Origin: Rhodoferax potami
GTDB taxonomy: Bacteria > Pseudomonadota > Gammaproteobacteria > Burkholderiales > Burkholderiaceae_C
Length of the DNA: 64,000 nucleotides
Assembly (NCBI RefSeq): GCF_032193765.1
Contig: NZ_JAVBIJ010000001.1
Location: 2,170,001-2,234,000, forward strand
Reading direction: 5' to 3'
A model generated the notes under the pieces. It saw nothing but the letters and a program-made list of their open reading frames with translations. It was not told where the DNA came from and searched no databases. Below, piece by piece: positions 54,830 to 64,000 of this stretch. Positions within the stretch are counted from its first letter, which is position 1. Each line of letters begins with the position of its first letter. The translations under genes and the position numbers were made by a program.

Positions 54830-55765
54830 TCAGTCGATGGACGGGCAGCCCGCCGGCAGCACGGGCATGCCCTCATTACTGGTGTGTTCGCCCAAAAAGT
54901 CCAAAAACCGCCGCACCGCCGGCACCATGCCGCGGCGTGACGGGTACACCGCATGGAATATGCCGCGTGGCGGCGCCCAGCCCGGCAGCACATGCACCAG
55001 CCGGCCTTGCTCTAGTTCGCGCCGGCACATGTAATCCGGCAAAAAGCACATGCCCGTACCGTGCAAAGCAGCAAACTTGAGCGTTAACAAGTCGTCCGCC
55101 ACATAACGTGGCTGGTGCACCAAGGTGTGTGTGGCGCCACCCGGCCCCAGCAGGACCAAGCTGGCACGGCCATCTATGGCCGACATGGAAATTGTGTCCA
55201 TGTGCGCCAAATCATTGATCGAGGCAGGCTGCCCTTGCCGCGCCAACTGCAGCGGGCTGGCTACCAGCACCGTGTTGGACTCACCCAGCTTCTTCACCAC
55301 CAGGCTGCCACTGTCGTCCAGCGAGGTACGCACACGCAGCGCCACGTCCACACCCTCTTCCACCAGATCCACTACGCGGTTGCTGATTCGCATGTCCACC
55401 TTCACCAACGGGTGGCGCGCCAAAAACAGCGCCATGATGGGCCCCACCGTGCTTTGGGCCAGCGTCACCGGGCAGGCAATCCGGATAGTGCCCCGCGGCT
55501 CGGTCTGCACCTGCTCCACTGCCTCGGCGGCTGCCTCCGCGGCATCGCGCATGGCAATGCAGTGGCGCAAATAGACCTCGCCCACTTCGGTAACCGAAAG
55601 CTTGCGCGTGGTGCGCTGTAGCAGGCGCACGCCCAACCGGGCTTCCAGCTCGGCCACGCGGCGCGAAAGTTTGGATTTGGGAATGCCCAAATGCCGCCCG
55701 GCAGCGGCAAAGCCGCCCCGCTCCACCACCTCGGCAAAGTACAGCATGTCATTGGTATCTTGCAT
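54830..55765 (-). CDS. LysR-family transcriptional regulator (divergent to azoR)
   Basis: A 311-residue regulator. The helix-turn-helix is FAAAGRHLGIPKSKLSRRVAELEARLGVRLLQR, followed by the usual LysR effector domain. The 'IPKSKLSRRV' type is common in regulators beside oxidoreductase genes. Start is the ATG at 55765 (MQDTNDMLYFAEV). It diverges from an azoreductase gene across 116 bases and probably controls it. Confidence 0.87.
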   Translation of the reverse strand: MQDTNDMLYFAEVVERGGFAAAGRHLGIPKSKLSRRVAELEARLGVRLLQRTTRKLSVTEVGEVYLRHCIAMRDAAEAAAEAVEQVQTEPRGTIRIACPVTLAQSTVGPIMALFLARHPLVKVDMRISNRVVDLVEEGVDVALRVRTSLDDSGSLVVKKLGESNTVLVASPLQLARQGQPASINDLAHMDTISMSAIDGRASLVLLGPGGATHTLVHQPRYVADDLLTLKFAALHGTGMCFLPDYMCRRELEQGRLVHVLPGWAPPRGIFHAVYPSRRGMVPAVRRFLDFLGEHTSNEGMPVLPAGCPSID

Positions 55766-55803
55766 TTGCGCCCCTTGATCGTCCCATTCCCAGGACAATC
55801 TAA

Positions 55804-55815
55804 CGCAAATATGCG
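55804..55815. promoter_or_regulatory. Possible LysR site in the azoR divergent region
   Basis: CGCAAATATGCG is a palindrome with 4-base arms, 39 bases upstream of the regulator start and 66 bases upstream of azoR. Short dyads of this kind are typical LysR contacts, but several weak dyads exist in the region. Confidence 0.3.
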
Positions 55816-55881
55816 GACTTATCAAACATTCGCCTTTCTTGGAAACTAGTCCTATCGACCCCCCCCCTTCAAGGACTTGTC

Positions 55882-56493
55882 ATGAAACTCTTGCACATCG
55901 ACTCCAGCATCTTGGGCGACCACTCTGTCTCCCGCCAACTGACCAAAGACACCGTCGCCCAATGGGTCAACAACCACCCCGACACCACCGTAGAGTACCT
56001 GGACCTGGCCGTAGACACGCCCAGCCACCTGTCTGCCGACTCCCTGGGCTTCCGCGCCCCTGCCGGTGCAGAACTAACGGATGTGCAGAAGCGCGAGAAC
56101 GTGATCTCTGAGGCGCTGGTGACCCAGTTCCTGGCCGCCGATGTGGTCGTGGTGGGTGCCCCGCTGTACAACTTCAGCATCCCCAGCCAACTCAAGGCTT
56201 GGGTGGACCGCGTTGCCCAAGTCGGCCGCACCTTCAAGTACACCGAAACCGGCCCCCAAGGTCTGGCCGGTGGCAAAACCGTGATCGTGGCGTCCACCCG
56301 CGGCGGCGTCTACTCCACCAACGACTGGGGCCGTGCTGCGGAACACCAAGAGAGCTATCTGCAAACCGTGTTCGGCTTTTTGGGCATCACCGATGTGCGC
56401 TTTGTGCGCGCTGAGGGGGTGGCCATGGGCGATTCCAAAAAGGCGGAAGCACTGGCTGAAGCGGCTATTGGAATTGCCAAGCTGGCTGCCTGA
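55882..56493 (+). CDS. azoR: FMN-dependent NADH:azoreductase
   Basis: A 203-residue flavodoxin-like quinone/azo reductase. [15 protein letters not shown] binds the FMN phosphate, [20 protein letters not shown] and ASTRGGVYS are AzoR signatures. It reduces quinones and azo dyes by two-electron transfer from NADH and protects against thiol stress. It is divergent from a LysR gene and ends before a strong terminator. Confidence 0.9.
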   Translation: MKLLHIDSSILGDHSVSRQLTKDTVAQWVNNHPDTTVEYLDLAVDTPSHLSADSLGFRAPAGAELTDVQKRENVISEALVTQFLAADVVVVGAPLYNFSIPSQLKAWVDRVAQVGRTFKYTETGPQGLAGGKTVIVASTRGGVYSTNDWGRAAEHQESYLQTVFGFLGITDVRFVRAEGVAMGDSKKAEALAEAAIGIAKLAA

Positions 56494-56537
56494 GTGACAG
56501 ATAAAACAGCGGTGGTCCACATCAACCGGCGCTGCAA

Positions 56538-56574
56538 AAACAACAAAGCCCGGCTCTGCCGGGCTTTGTTGTTT
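56538..56574. terminator. Bidirectional terminator after azoR
   Basis: AAACAACAAAGCCCGGC pairs with GCCGGGCTTTGTTGTTT across a TCT loop, a 17-base perfect stem. Pairing A and T runs let it work on both strands. It lies 45 bases after azoR. Confidence 0.9.
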
Positions 56575-56580
56575 GAGTTC

Positions 56581-56620
56581 TAGCGAATACGGAGTGCGCA
56601 CAACGGCTAAAAGCTTAGTC
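56581..56620 (+). repeat. Possible degenerate dispersed repeat after azoR
   Basis: TAGC, a ten-base spacer, TGCGCA, then GGCTAAAAGCTTAG follow the same order as the metG copy but with several mismatches. It sits in the 205-base gap between azoR and the second PEP-CTERM gene; apart from the terminator I see nothing else there. Confidence 0.35.
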
Positions 56621-56698
56621 TCTTAAAGGCTTGAAGTGGTCTTTCGCTACACAGCAAAATGGGAGCAGAAGCCCCCATCTGTTTGGGCTGAAACTGCT

Positions 56699-57355
56699 TT
56701 ACGCTTGCTTGGCTTTGCGGCGTTTGAAGGAGACGCCAATCATGCCTAAACCAGCCAACATCATGGCGTAGGTTTCGGGTTCTGGCACAGCAGTGACTGA
56801 AGTTTCAAGAGCGATATCTCCAACTGCAATACAGCAACCGTTTCCAAAATTACCATCAATATTGAACTTGACATATCTGGCGGTTGTGTCAAGCAAGTCG
56901 TAGACAGTGGCCGCATAGTCGTTTTGCTGACCAGTGAAGCTTCCTACATTGGTGAAAGTGCTGAATGTACTGTCGTTGGACGTGGTGATACTGAAGCCTT
57001 TGACACTGGCACTGATACCACTAGCACCGTTCCACATTACAAATTTGGAAATACTATAAGTTGCACCCAAATCAAATGTCAGAGAGCCGCTAAAAACGCT
57101 AGAACTACCCAGCCAGCTGTTACGGTCCCCACCGCTGTGGGTAACTCCAGAGGCAATGAACGCATCAAAATCTGTCACACCGCTGATGTAGTTTGCTGAC
57201 AAACCAGACTGGTTAGTCATTCCAATCACTTCAGGATAGCCGCTCCCATAGTTGCCTAAAGTGTTGGTCAGAACAGTCCCGGCTGAAGTAATTTCTCCAG
57301 CCTGTGAAAAGCCTGCCACCAATGCAATGACATGGGCTGAAATAATCTTTTTCAT
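56699..57355 (-). CDS. PEP-CTERM sorting-domain protein, discoidin-like
   Basis: A 218-residue exported protein. A short signal peptide (MKKIISAHVIALVAGFSQA) precedes a beta-sandwich-like body (FDAFIASGVTHSGG, SLTFDLGATYSISKFVMWNG, then DLLDTTARYVKFNIDG) that resembles F5/8 type C carbohydrate-binding folds. The tail is a complete sorting signal: VPEPETYAMML, helix LAGLGMIGVSF, basic KRRKAK. Gene-sense start ATG is at 57355. The codons are less GC-rich than the surroundings. An upstream motif is shared with the PEP-CTERM gene at 7607. Confidence 0.87.
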   Translation of the reverse strand: MKKIISAHVIALVAGFSQAGEITSAGTVLTNTLGNYGSGYPEVIGMTNQSGLSANYISGVTDFDAFIASGVTHSGGDRNSWLGSSSVFSGSLTFDLGATYSISKFVMWNGASGISASVKGFSITTSNDSTFSTFTNVGSFTGQQNDYAATVYDLLDTTARYVKFNIDGNFGNGCCIAVGDIALETSVTAVPEPETYAMMLAGLGMIGVSFKRRKAKQA

Positions 57356-57405
57356 AAAGTTGCTCCCAAATAATAAGCTTCGCAATTTAATAAAGCAGGC
57401 GGCAA

Positions 57406-57426
57406 GTGTGAATAGTCCATTTGGAC
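57406..57426 (-). promoter_or_regulatory. Shared PEP-CTERM upstream motif, copy 2
   Basis: Read on the minus strand, GTCCAAATGGACTA is followed without gap by ATTCACAC (they share bases AT at the junction). The 14-mer is identical to that at 7516-7529 and has the same orientation to its gene; it ends 57 bases before the start codon. ATTCACAC equals the arm of the palindrome at 7473-7490. Confidence 0.55.
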
Positions 57427-57574
57427 CAACAGGCGCACATTTGTTTACTTTCCATGAGACAAGACACACTGTTCAGGCTTCAACTGCTCCACAAAAATTC
57501 AGTGCGTTGTTTTTCAATGACCACTATCGCTGCAAAGACGCTGCCTAGTCGTTCAAGTCATAACACCCGAGCTG

Positions 57575-58117
57575 TCAGCCATCGCTGCTTTCTAACACCC
57601 CCAACGCCTCCTGCGCCCAAGCGATGCTGCCCTCTTCAAACATGATCCCCTTCTTCAGGATCAGATGCTGCAGCCGCTTGGCCCGCGGCATCGCATCGCC
57701 CCTACCAAAGTCCCGGGCCTCGATGGCGCGGTAATGCGCCAGCCGCTCGGTGTGCTGGGCTATGCGGGCGCGGAGTTCATCACTCAAGTCCACTTCATTC
57801 AACGCTGCATCGGCGCGGATTTTGACGGTGAACTCGTCCCGCAAATCCATGGGCTCGGCGGGCTCGCTGGTCCAGCGCACGAGTTCCGCCCGTCCGGCTG
57901 GCAACACTTTGTACTCCCGCTTCCGGGTAGCACCCGCGTCGGGCGCGCTGTCAGAAACGATCCAACCCTTGTCTTCCATGCGGGCCAGTTCGCGGTAAAT
58001 CTGCTGGTGCGTGGCGTGCCAAAAGTAACCAATGGACTTGTCAAACCGCCTGGCCAGCTCGTACCCTGAGGACGGTTTTTCAATCAACGATGTGAGCACG
58101 GCATGGGCAAGCGACAT
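57575..58117 (-). CDS. PadR-family transcriptional repressor
   Basis: A 180-residue regulator. The winged helix is AHAVLTSLIEKPSSGYELARRF, then IYRELARMEDKGWI; the C-terminal part (ELRARIAQHTERLAHYRAIEARDF) is the helical dimerisation domain of the VirR-like PadR group. It is divergent from the fadH-like gene across a region with two matching palindromes, which it very likely binds. The ligand may be a phenolic or fatty acyl compound; this is inference. Confidence 0.87.
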   Translation of the reverse strand: MSLAHAVLTSLIEKPSSGYELARRFDKSIGYFWHATHQQIYRELARMEDKGWIVSDSAPDAGATRKREYKVLPAGRAELVRWTSEPAEPMDLRDEFTVKIRADAALNEVDLSDELRARIAQHTERLAHYRAIEARDFGRGDAMPRAKRLQHLILKKGIMFEEGSIAWAQEALGVLESSDG

Positions 58118-58147
58118 GCGGGCGAGTCTAAGGGCAGCACTCTAACT

Positions 58148-58163
58148 ATGCAACCAGTTGCAT
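58148..58163. promoter_or_regulatory. PadR operator candidate, site 1
   Basis: ATGCAACCAGTTGCAT is a palindrome with 7-base arms. It overlaps the presumed -35 element of the fadH-like gene and lies 31 bases upstream of the PadR start. Confidence 0.65.
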
Positions 58164-58186
58164 AAATCTGGCTAGACTTCTACACT
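58158..58186 (+). promoter_or_regulatory. Predicted promoter of the fadH-like gene
   Basis: TTGCAT (58158-58163) and TACACT (58181-58186) are separated by 17 bases and match the -35 and -10 consensus at four of six positions each. Both elements overlap the palindromic sites, which fits repression. Confidence 0.45.
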
Positions 58187-58200
58187 GCAACTGGTTGCAT
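58185..58200. promoter_or_regulatory. PadR operator candidate, site 2
   Basis: CTGCAACTGGTTGCAT is the reverse complement of site 1 except for the first base. The centres of the two sites are 37 bases apart. It covers the -10 to start-site region of the fadH-like promoter. Confidence 0.65.
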
Positions 58201-58243
58201 AGCCGCGCGTGCCTTGGTGCCGGCCGGCCACCCGAACACATAA

Positions 58244-60763
<2,520 letters not shown>

Positions 60764-60780
60764 ATTTCGGACTCATCAAC

Positions 60781-60830
60781 ACTATAAAAATAATAGCTGC
60801 TCGCGCACATTTCACCTGCGCTAGCGGCCT
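60781..60830 (-). repeat. Dispersed two-hairpin repeat, intergenic copy before the isomerase
   Basis: On the minus strand TAGCGCAGG, a short spacer, TGTGCGCGAGCAGCTATT, then ATTTTTATAG. Both hairpins pair well (GCGCA/TGCGC and CTAT/ATAG). It fills most of the 92-base gap between the fadH-like and crotonase genes. Confidence 0.7.
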
Positions 60831-60855
60831 ATTTGGCACATAAAAGGAGACACAC

Positions 60856-61668
60856 ATGGAGTTTGAAACCCTGAAGGTCACGCTGGACGCGCACATTGCC
60901 ACCATCCGCCTGAACCGCCCCGACAAAGCCAACGCCATGAGCGCCACCATGTGGCAAGAGATCCGCCAAGCCTTTGAGTGGGTGGACCGCACGCCCGAGG
61001 CGCGGGTGGCGGTGTTGCAAGGCGACGGCAAGTTGTTTTGCGCGGGCATCGACCTGCAAATGATGATGGGCATAGGCCCGCAGATCGCCAACGAGTGCGA
61101 CGGCCGCATGCGCGAGAGCCTGCGCCGCATGATTCTGGACATGCAAGACACACTGACCAGCCTGGAGCGCTGCCGCAAACCGGTGCTGGCTGCCATCCAT
61201 GGCGGCTGCATCGGGGGTGGTATCGACCTCGTGACCTGCGCCGATATGCGCTATGCCAGTGCCGATGCGTTTTTCACCATCAAAGAGATCGACATCGGCA
61301 TGACCGCCGACGTGGGCACTCTGCAGCGCCTACCCAAACTGGTGGGCGATGGCATTACCCGCGAGCTGGCTTACACAGGCCGCAAGATGGATGCCACGGA
61401 GGCCAAGAGCATCGGCCTGGTGAACCGCGTGTTTGAAAGCCGCGAGGCGCTCTACGCCGGGGTGCAAGAGATTGCAGCCACGATTGCGGCCAAGTCCCCA
61501 CTTTCGATCCGCGGCACCAAGGAAATGATCACTTATGCACGCGACCACAGCGTGGCTGACAGCCTGAACTACATCGCCACCTGGAACGCCGCCATGCTGA
61601 TGAGCAAGGACCTGACCGAGGCGATGACCGCGAACATGCAGAAGCGGGCGCCTGTGTTTAAGGACTGA
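60856..61668 (+). CDS. Enoyl-CoA hydratase/isomerase family, ECH1-like dienoyl-CoA isomerase
   Basis: A 270-residue crotonase. The oxyanion loops are FCAGIDL (about 61-67) and HGGCIGGGIDLVTCAD. E144 and D152 in KEIDIGMTADVGTLQRLPK have the spacing and context of delta3,5-delta2,4-dienoyl-CoA isomerase (ECH1), not of hydratases, which have two Glu. With the upstream dienoyl-CoA reductase it would let beta-oxidation handle odd-numbered double bonds. AGGAGAC precedes the ATG. Confidence 0.87.
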   Translation: MEFETLKVTLDAHIATIRLNRPDKANAMSATMWQEIRQAFEWVDRTPEARVAVLQGDGKLFCAGIDLQMMMGIGPQIANECDGRMRESLRRMILDMQDTLTSLERCRKPVLAAIHGGCIGGGIDLVTCADMRYASADAFFTIKEIDIGMTADVGTLQRLPKLVGDGITRELAYTGRKMDATEAKSIGLVNRVFESREALYAGVQEIAATIAAKSPLSIRGTKEMITYARDHSVADSLNYIATWNAAMLMSKDLTEAMTANMQKRAPVFKD

Positions 61669-61698
61669 GCTTCTTATCGCGCTTGCGTCTTTGCTGGG

Positions 61699-61805
61699 CT
61701 CGCAGCAGGCTGGGGGTACGTACCTCCGCTCGTGTCCCCCGCCCGCTTCAGCGGGCTCCTCCTTGACCTCGCTGCGGTACGCACCCCCAACCTGCTGCTG
61801 CGAAG
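61699..61805. repeat. Long hairpin repeat upstream of metG, copy 1
   Basis: The left arm (61699-61724, AGCAGGCTGGGGGTACGTAC) pairs with the right arm (61776-61805, starting GGTACGCACCCCC), enclosing a core with CCGCCCGCTTCAGCGGG. On the minus strand the core reads CAAGGAGGAGCCCG, then GGGCGGGGGACACG, the same landmarks as copy 2 though the arms differ. No frame crosses it well. Confidence 0.75.
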
Positions 61806-61900
61806 CGAGGCGTGGTGAACTTTGTATGTTTGCAAGTCACATCACTTGAGGGGTGGGGCGGCTGACTGTTTTCACAACGTGCCTCGAACCATCCGCGCAG

Positions 61901-61986
61901 GATCAGGCGGGCTGGGCGTTTTGCGTAGGCCAAGGAGGAGGCCGAAGGCCGGGGGACACGTAGCAAAGCGCCCAGCCCGCCTGATC
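61901..61986. repeat. Long hairpin repeat upstream of metG, copy 2
   Basis: GATCAGGCGGGCTGGGCG at 61901-61918 continues to 61927 and pairs with the right arm 61961-61986 (ending CCCAGCCCGCCTGATC), a near-perfect 26-base stem with one G-T pair. The core reads CCAAGGAGGAGGCCGAAGGC, then CGGGGGACACG. The 388-base gap before metG holds only these two hairpins and the metG leader. Confidence 0.8.
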
Positions 61987-62056
61987 CCCCCGCAAATACG
62001 GAACACGAGCACAGCCCGACTAAAATCACTGGTCCCTCTGTGAAAGTCGATTCCCC

Positions 62057-64000
62057 ATGCCCCGCCAACTATTCGTTACCACCGCCCTCCCCTACGCCAA
62101 CGGCAACTTCCATATCGGTCACATCATGGAATACATCCAGGCCGACATCTGGGTGCGGTATCAGCGCATGCAGGGCAATGCGGTCAATTTTGTGGGTGCG
62201 GACGACACCCACGGCGCGCCCATCATGATTGCGGCTGAAAAGGCTGGCGTGACGCCCGAGCAGTTCGTGGCCAACATCGCCGCCGGCCGCAAGCAGTATC
62301 TGGATGGCTTTCACATCAGCTTTGACAACTGGCACAGCACCCACTCGCCCGAAAACACCGAGCTGGCCCGCCAGATTTACCGTGACCTGCGCGACCGCGC
62401 CGATGGCAGTCTGATTGAAGTGCGCACCATCGAGCAGTTCTTCGACCCCGAGAAGAACATGTTCCTGCCCGACCGCTACATCAAGGGCGAGTGCCCCAAG
62501 TGCCACGCCAAAGACCAGTACGGCGACAACTGCGAGGTGTGCGGCTCGGTCTACGCGCCTACTGACCTGATCAACCCCTTCTCGGCCCTCTCCGGCGCAA
62601 AGCCCGAACTCAAGAATTCTGAGCACTACTTCTTCAAGCTCTCCGACCCGCGCTGCGTGGAGTTTCTGGAAAACTGGACGCAAGACGGCAAGCTGCAGCC
62701 CGAAGTGGCCAACAAGATCAAAGAGTGGTTCAGCGTGCGCACCAACCCGGACGGCACCCAGAGCGAAGGCTTGGGCGACTGGGACATTTCGCGCGATGCG
62801 CCCTACTTCGGCATCGAGATTCCCGATGCGCCGGGCAAGTACTTCTATGTGTGGCTGGACGCGCCTGTGGGCTACTTGGCGTCGCTCAAAAACTGGTTCG
62901 ACAAAGGCGGCCCCAAGGCCAAGCACGGCGACGCCCGCAGCTTTGACGAATACATCAAGGCTGAAGACACCGAGCAGTACCACTTCATCGGCAAAGACAT
63001 CGTCACCTTCCACACCCTGTTCTGGCCGGCGATGCTGAAGTTCAGCGGCCGCAAGATGCCGAACAACGTGTTCGTGCACGGCTTCTTGACCGTGAACAAC
63101 GGCGAGAAGATGAGCAAGAGCCGCGGCACCGGCCTCGACCCGCTCAAGTACCTGAGCCTGGGCATGAATGCCGAGTGGCTGCGCTACTACCTGGCGGCCA
63201 AGCTGTCGGCGCGCAATGAAGATATCGACTTCAACGCCGAAGACTTCATGCTGCGGGTGAACAGCGATTTGATCGGCAAGTTCATCAACATCGCCTCCCG
63301 CGCAGCCGGCTTCTTGACCAAGCGTTTTGACGGCAAGCTGACCAGCAACTTCGGCACCCAAGGGGGTGCACTGCTGGCTGAAATCCGCAGTGCTTCTGAC
63401 GCGCTGGCCGCCCATTTCGAGGCCCGCGAGTACAGCAAGGCCACCCGCGAAGTCATGCTGCTGGCCGACAAAGTCAACGCCTATGTGGACCAGAACAAGC
63501 CTTGGGACTTGGCCAAAGACGTGGCTAACAACGAGGCACTGCACCAAGTGTGCTCGGTGCTGATCAACGCGTTTGACGCCTTGAGCCGTTACTTGGCCCC
63601 TGTGCTGCCAGGCTTGGCGCAAGCGGTGCAAAGCTTTGTGGGCCGCCCCATGGACACCTGGGCCGTGGCCGGCGATGTACAAGCCATCCAGCCCTACCAA
63701 CACCTCATGCAACGCGTCACCCCCGAGCAGCTGGAAGCGCTTTTTGAACCAAAAGAGCCTTTAGCGCAGGCAGAACCTGCGCAAGCAGCTCCTAAAAAAG
63801 TAGCAAAGTCAGCGCCCGCCGCTGTGCCGGTCGACCCCAATGCCCCCGGTGGCGAGGCGCTAGCGCCCACCATCAGCATTGACGACTTCGCCAAGATCGA
63901 CCTGCGCATTGCAAGAATAGTGAACTGCGAAGCCGTGGAAGGCTCCACCAAGCTGTTGCGCCTGACCCTCGATGTGGGTGAAAAGAACGCTGACGGCCAG
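62057..64000 (+). CDS. metG: Methionyl-tRNA synthetase, 3' end outside the window
   Basis: The first 648 codons of a class I synthetase that charges tRNA-Met. [14 protein letters not shown] carries the HIGH motif, CPKC and CEVC form the zinc knuckle (about residues 145-161), and [13 protein letters not shown] is KMSKS. The anticodon-binding helices follow, then a Pro/Ala-rich linker, then the start of the C-terminal tRNA-binding OB-fold ([18 protein letters not shown]). The linker is largely a copy of the dispersed repeat. Start ATG at 62057 gives the normal N-terminus. The 547-residue frame on the other strand is a shadow. Confidence 0.95.
   Translation, partial: MPRQLFVTTALPYANGNFHIGHIMEYIQADIWVRYQRMQGNAVNFVGADDTHGAPIMIAAEKAGVTPEQFVANIAAGRKQYLDGFHISFDNWHSTHSPENTELARQIYRDLRDRADGSLIEVRTIEQFFDPEKNMFLPDRYIKGECPKCHAKDQYGDNCEVCGSVYAPTDLINPFSALSGAKPELKNSEHYFFKLSDPRCVEFLENWTQDGKLQPEVANKIKEWFSVRTNPDGTQSEGLGDWDISRDAPYFGIEIPDAPGKYFYVWLDAPVGYLASLKNWFDKGGPKAKHGDARSFDEYIKAEDTEQYHFIGKDIVTFHTLFWPAMLKFSGRKMPNNVFVHGFLTVNNGEKMSKSRGTGLDPLKYLSLGMNAEWLRYYLAAKLSARNEDIDFNAEDFMLRVNSDLIGKFINIASRAAGFLTKRFDGKLTSNFGTQGGALLAEIRSASDALAAHFEAREYSKATREVMLLADKVNAYVDQNKPWDLAKDVANNEALHQVCSVLINAFDALSRYLAPVLPGLAQAVQSFVGRPMDTWAVAGDVQAIQPYQHLMQRVTPEQLEALFEPKEPLAQAEPAQAAPKKVAKSAPAAVPVDPNAPGGEALAPTISIDDFAKIDLRIARIVNCEAVEGSTKLLRLTLDVGEKNADGQ
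63762..63808 (+). repeat. Dispersed two-hairpin repeat, reference copy inside metG
   Basis: TAGCGCAGG, CAGAA, CCTGCGC form a 7-bp hairpin (63764-63782); AAGCAGCTCCT, then AAAAAAGTAGCAAAG form the second part. It encodes [17 protein letters not shown] in the flexible linker between the anticodon and OB-fold domains, where extra residues are tolerated. Codons TTA, GTA and AAA are unlike the rest of metG. Confidence 0.7.

Noticed and set aside
61699..61986. Terminator or CRISPR interpretation of the hairpin pair
   Set aside because: No T tract follows either stem, there are only two copies with different arms, and there are no regular spacers.
62069..63712. A 547-codon minus-strand frame
   Set aside because: Shadow of metG, whose plus-strand frame is open through the window edge and carries HIGH and KMSKS.

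Overview
This window reads as ordinary, densely coding chromosome of a GC-rich betaproteobacterium. It most likely comes from Burkholderiales, family Comamonadaceae (Rhodoferax/Curvibacter-like). That placement is my inference from family composition (Bug-type solute receptors, PEP-CTERM proteins, the fkpB-ispH pair, a PHP/Sua5/site-2-protease/trpS cluster) and from the repeats between and inside genes. About 57 protein genes are supported, plus one tRNA. There is no rRNA, prophage, insertion sequence, CRISPR array or plasmid function. The window cuts a quinone oxidoreductase gene at its left edge and metG at its right edge.

Layout. 0-10.3 kb: small-molecule transporters (two EamA, one MFS, one bile-acid-symporter type), an AraC regulator facing a divergent SDR, a DUF808 membrane protein, an exonuclease-fold protein, a PEP-CTERM protein and a zinc alcohol dehydrogenase. 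10.4-20.3 kb: a long FabH-like ketosynthase, a GNAT enzyme, a ferredoxin and an acyl-CoA ligase. These are followed by a tight cluster of diheme cytochrome c, triheme cytochrome c, a lipoprotein 5'-nucleotidase and a soluble hybrid histidine kinase. 20.3-24.6 kb: housekeeping genes (RluA-type synthase, PHP phosphatase, Sua5/YciO, site-2 protease, TrpRS). 24.6-32.4 kb: an exported unknown, an SRPBCC protein, an EAL protein, a GMC oxidoreductase coupled to a Cys-nucleophile hydrolase, and a Bug receptor. 32.5-39.5 kb: tRNA-Ser(CGA) beside serS, then ispH/fkpB, a TetR-controlled SDR/DoxX pair, radC, an Smr protein and a group II truncated haemoglobin.

39.5-53.1 kb lies almost entirely on the minus strand: mrp, a LysR regulator, a chemoreceptor, an oxalate/formate-type antiporter, mobA, moeA, a YdeP/FdhF-type molybdoenzyme, a small winged-helix-like protein, fdhD and a large FtsX-type permease. 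The molybdenum-cofactor genes, sulfurtransferase, molybdoenzyme and antiporter form one coherent formate/oxalate unit. 53.2-61.7 kb is accessory: a patatin, a LysR/azoR pair, a second PEP-CTERM protein, and a PadR-controlled pair encoding a dienoyl-CoA reductase fused to a SnoaL-like domain and an ECH1-like dienoyl-CoA isomerase. metG closes the window.

The most unusual content is not a gene cluster. It is (i) a dispersed two-hairpin element of about 45 bp with at least eight recognisable copies, five of them inside reading frames where they coincide with rare AT-rich codons; (ii) two long hairpin repeats with a shared core but different, internally matched arms just upstream of metG; (iii) an identical 14-bp motif upstream of both PEP-CTERM genes; and (iv) twin PadR-type operators on the fadH promoter. 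I found no clear candidate for a wholly new multi-gene system.
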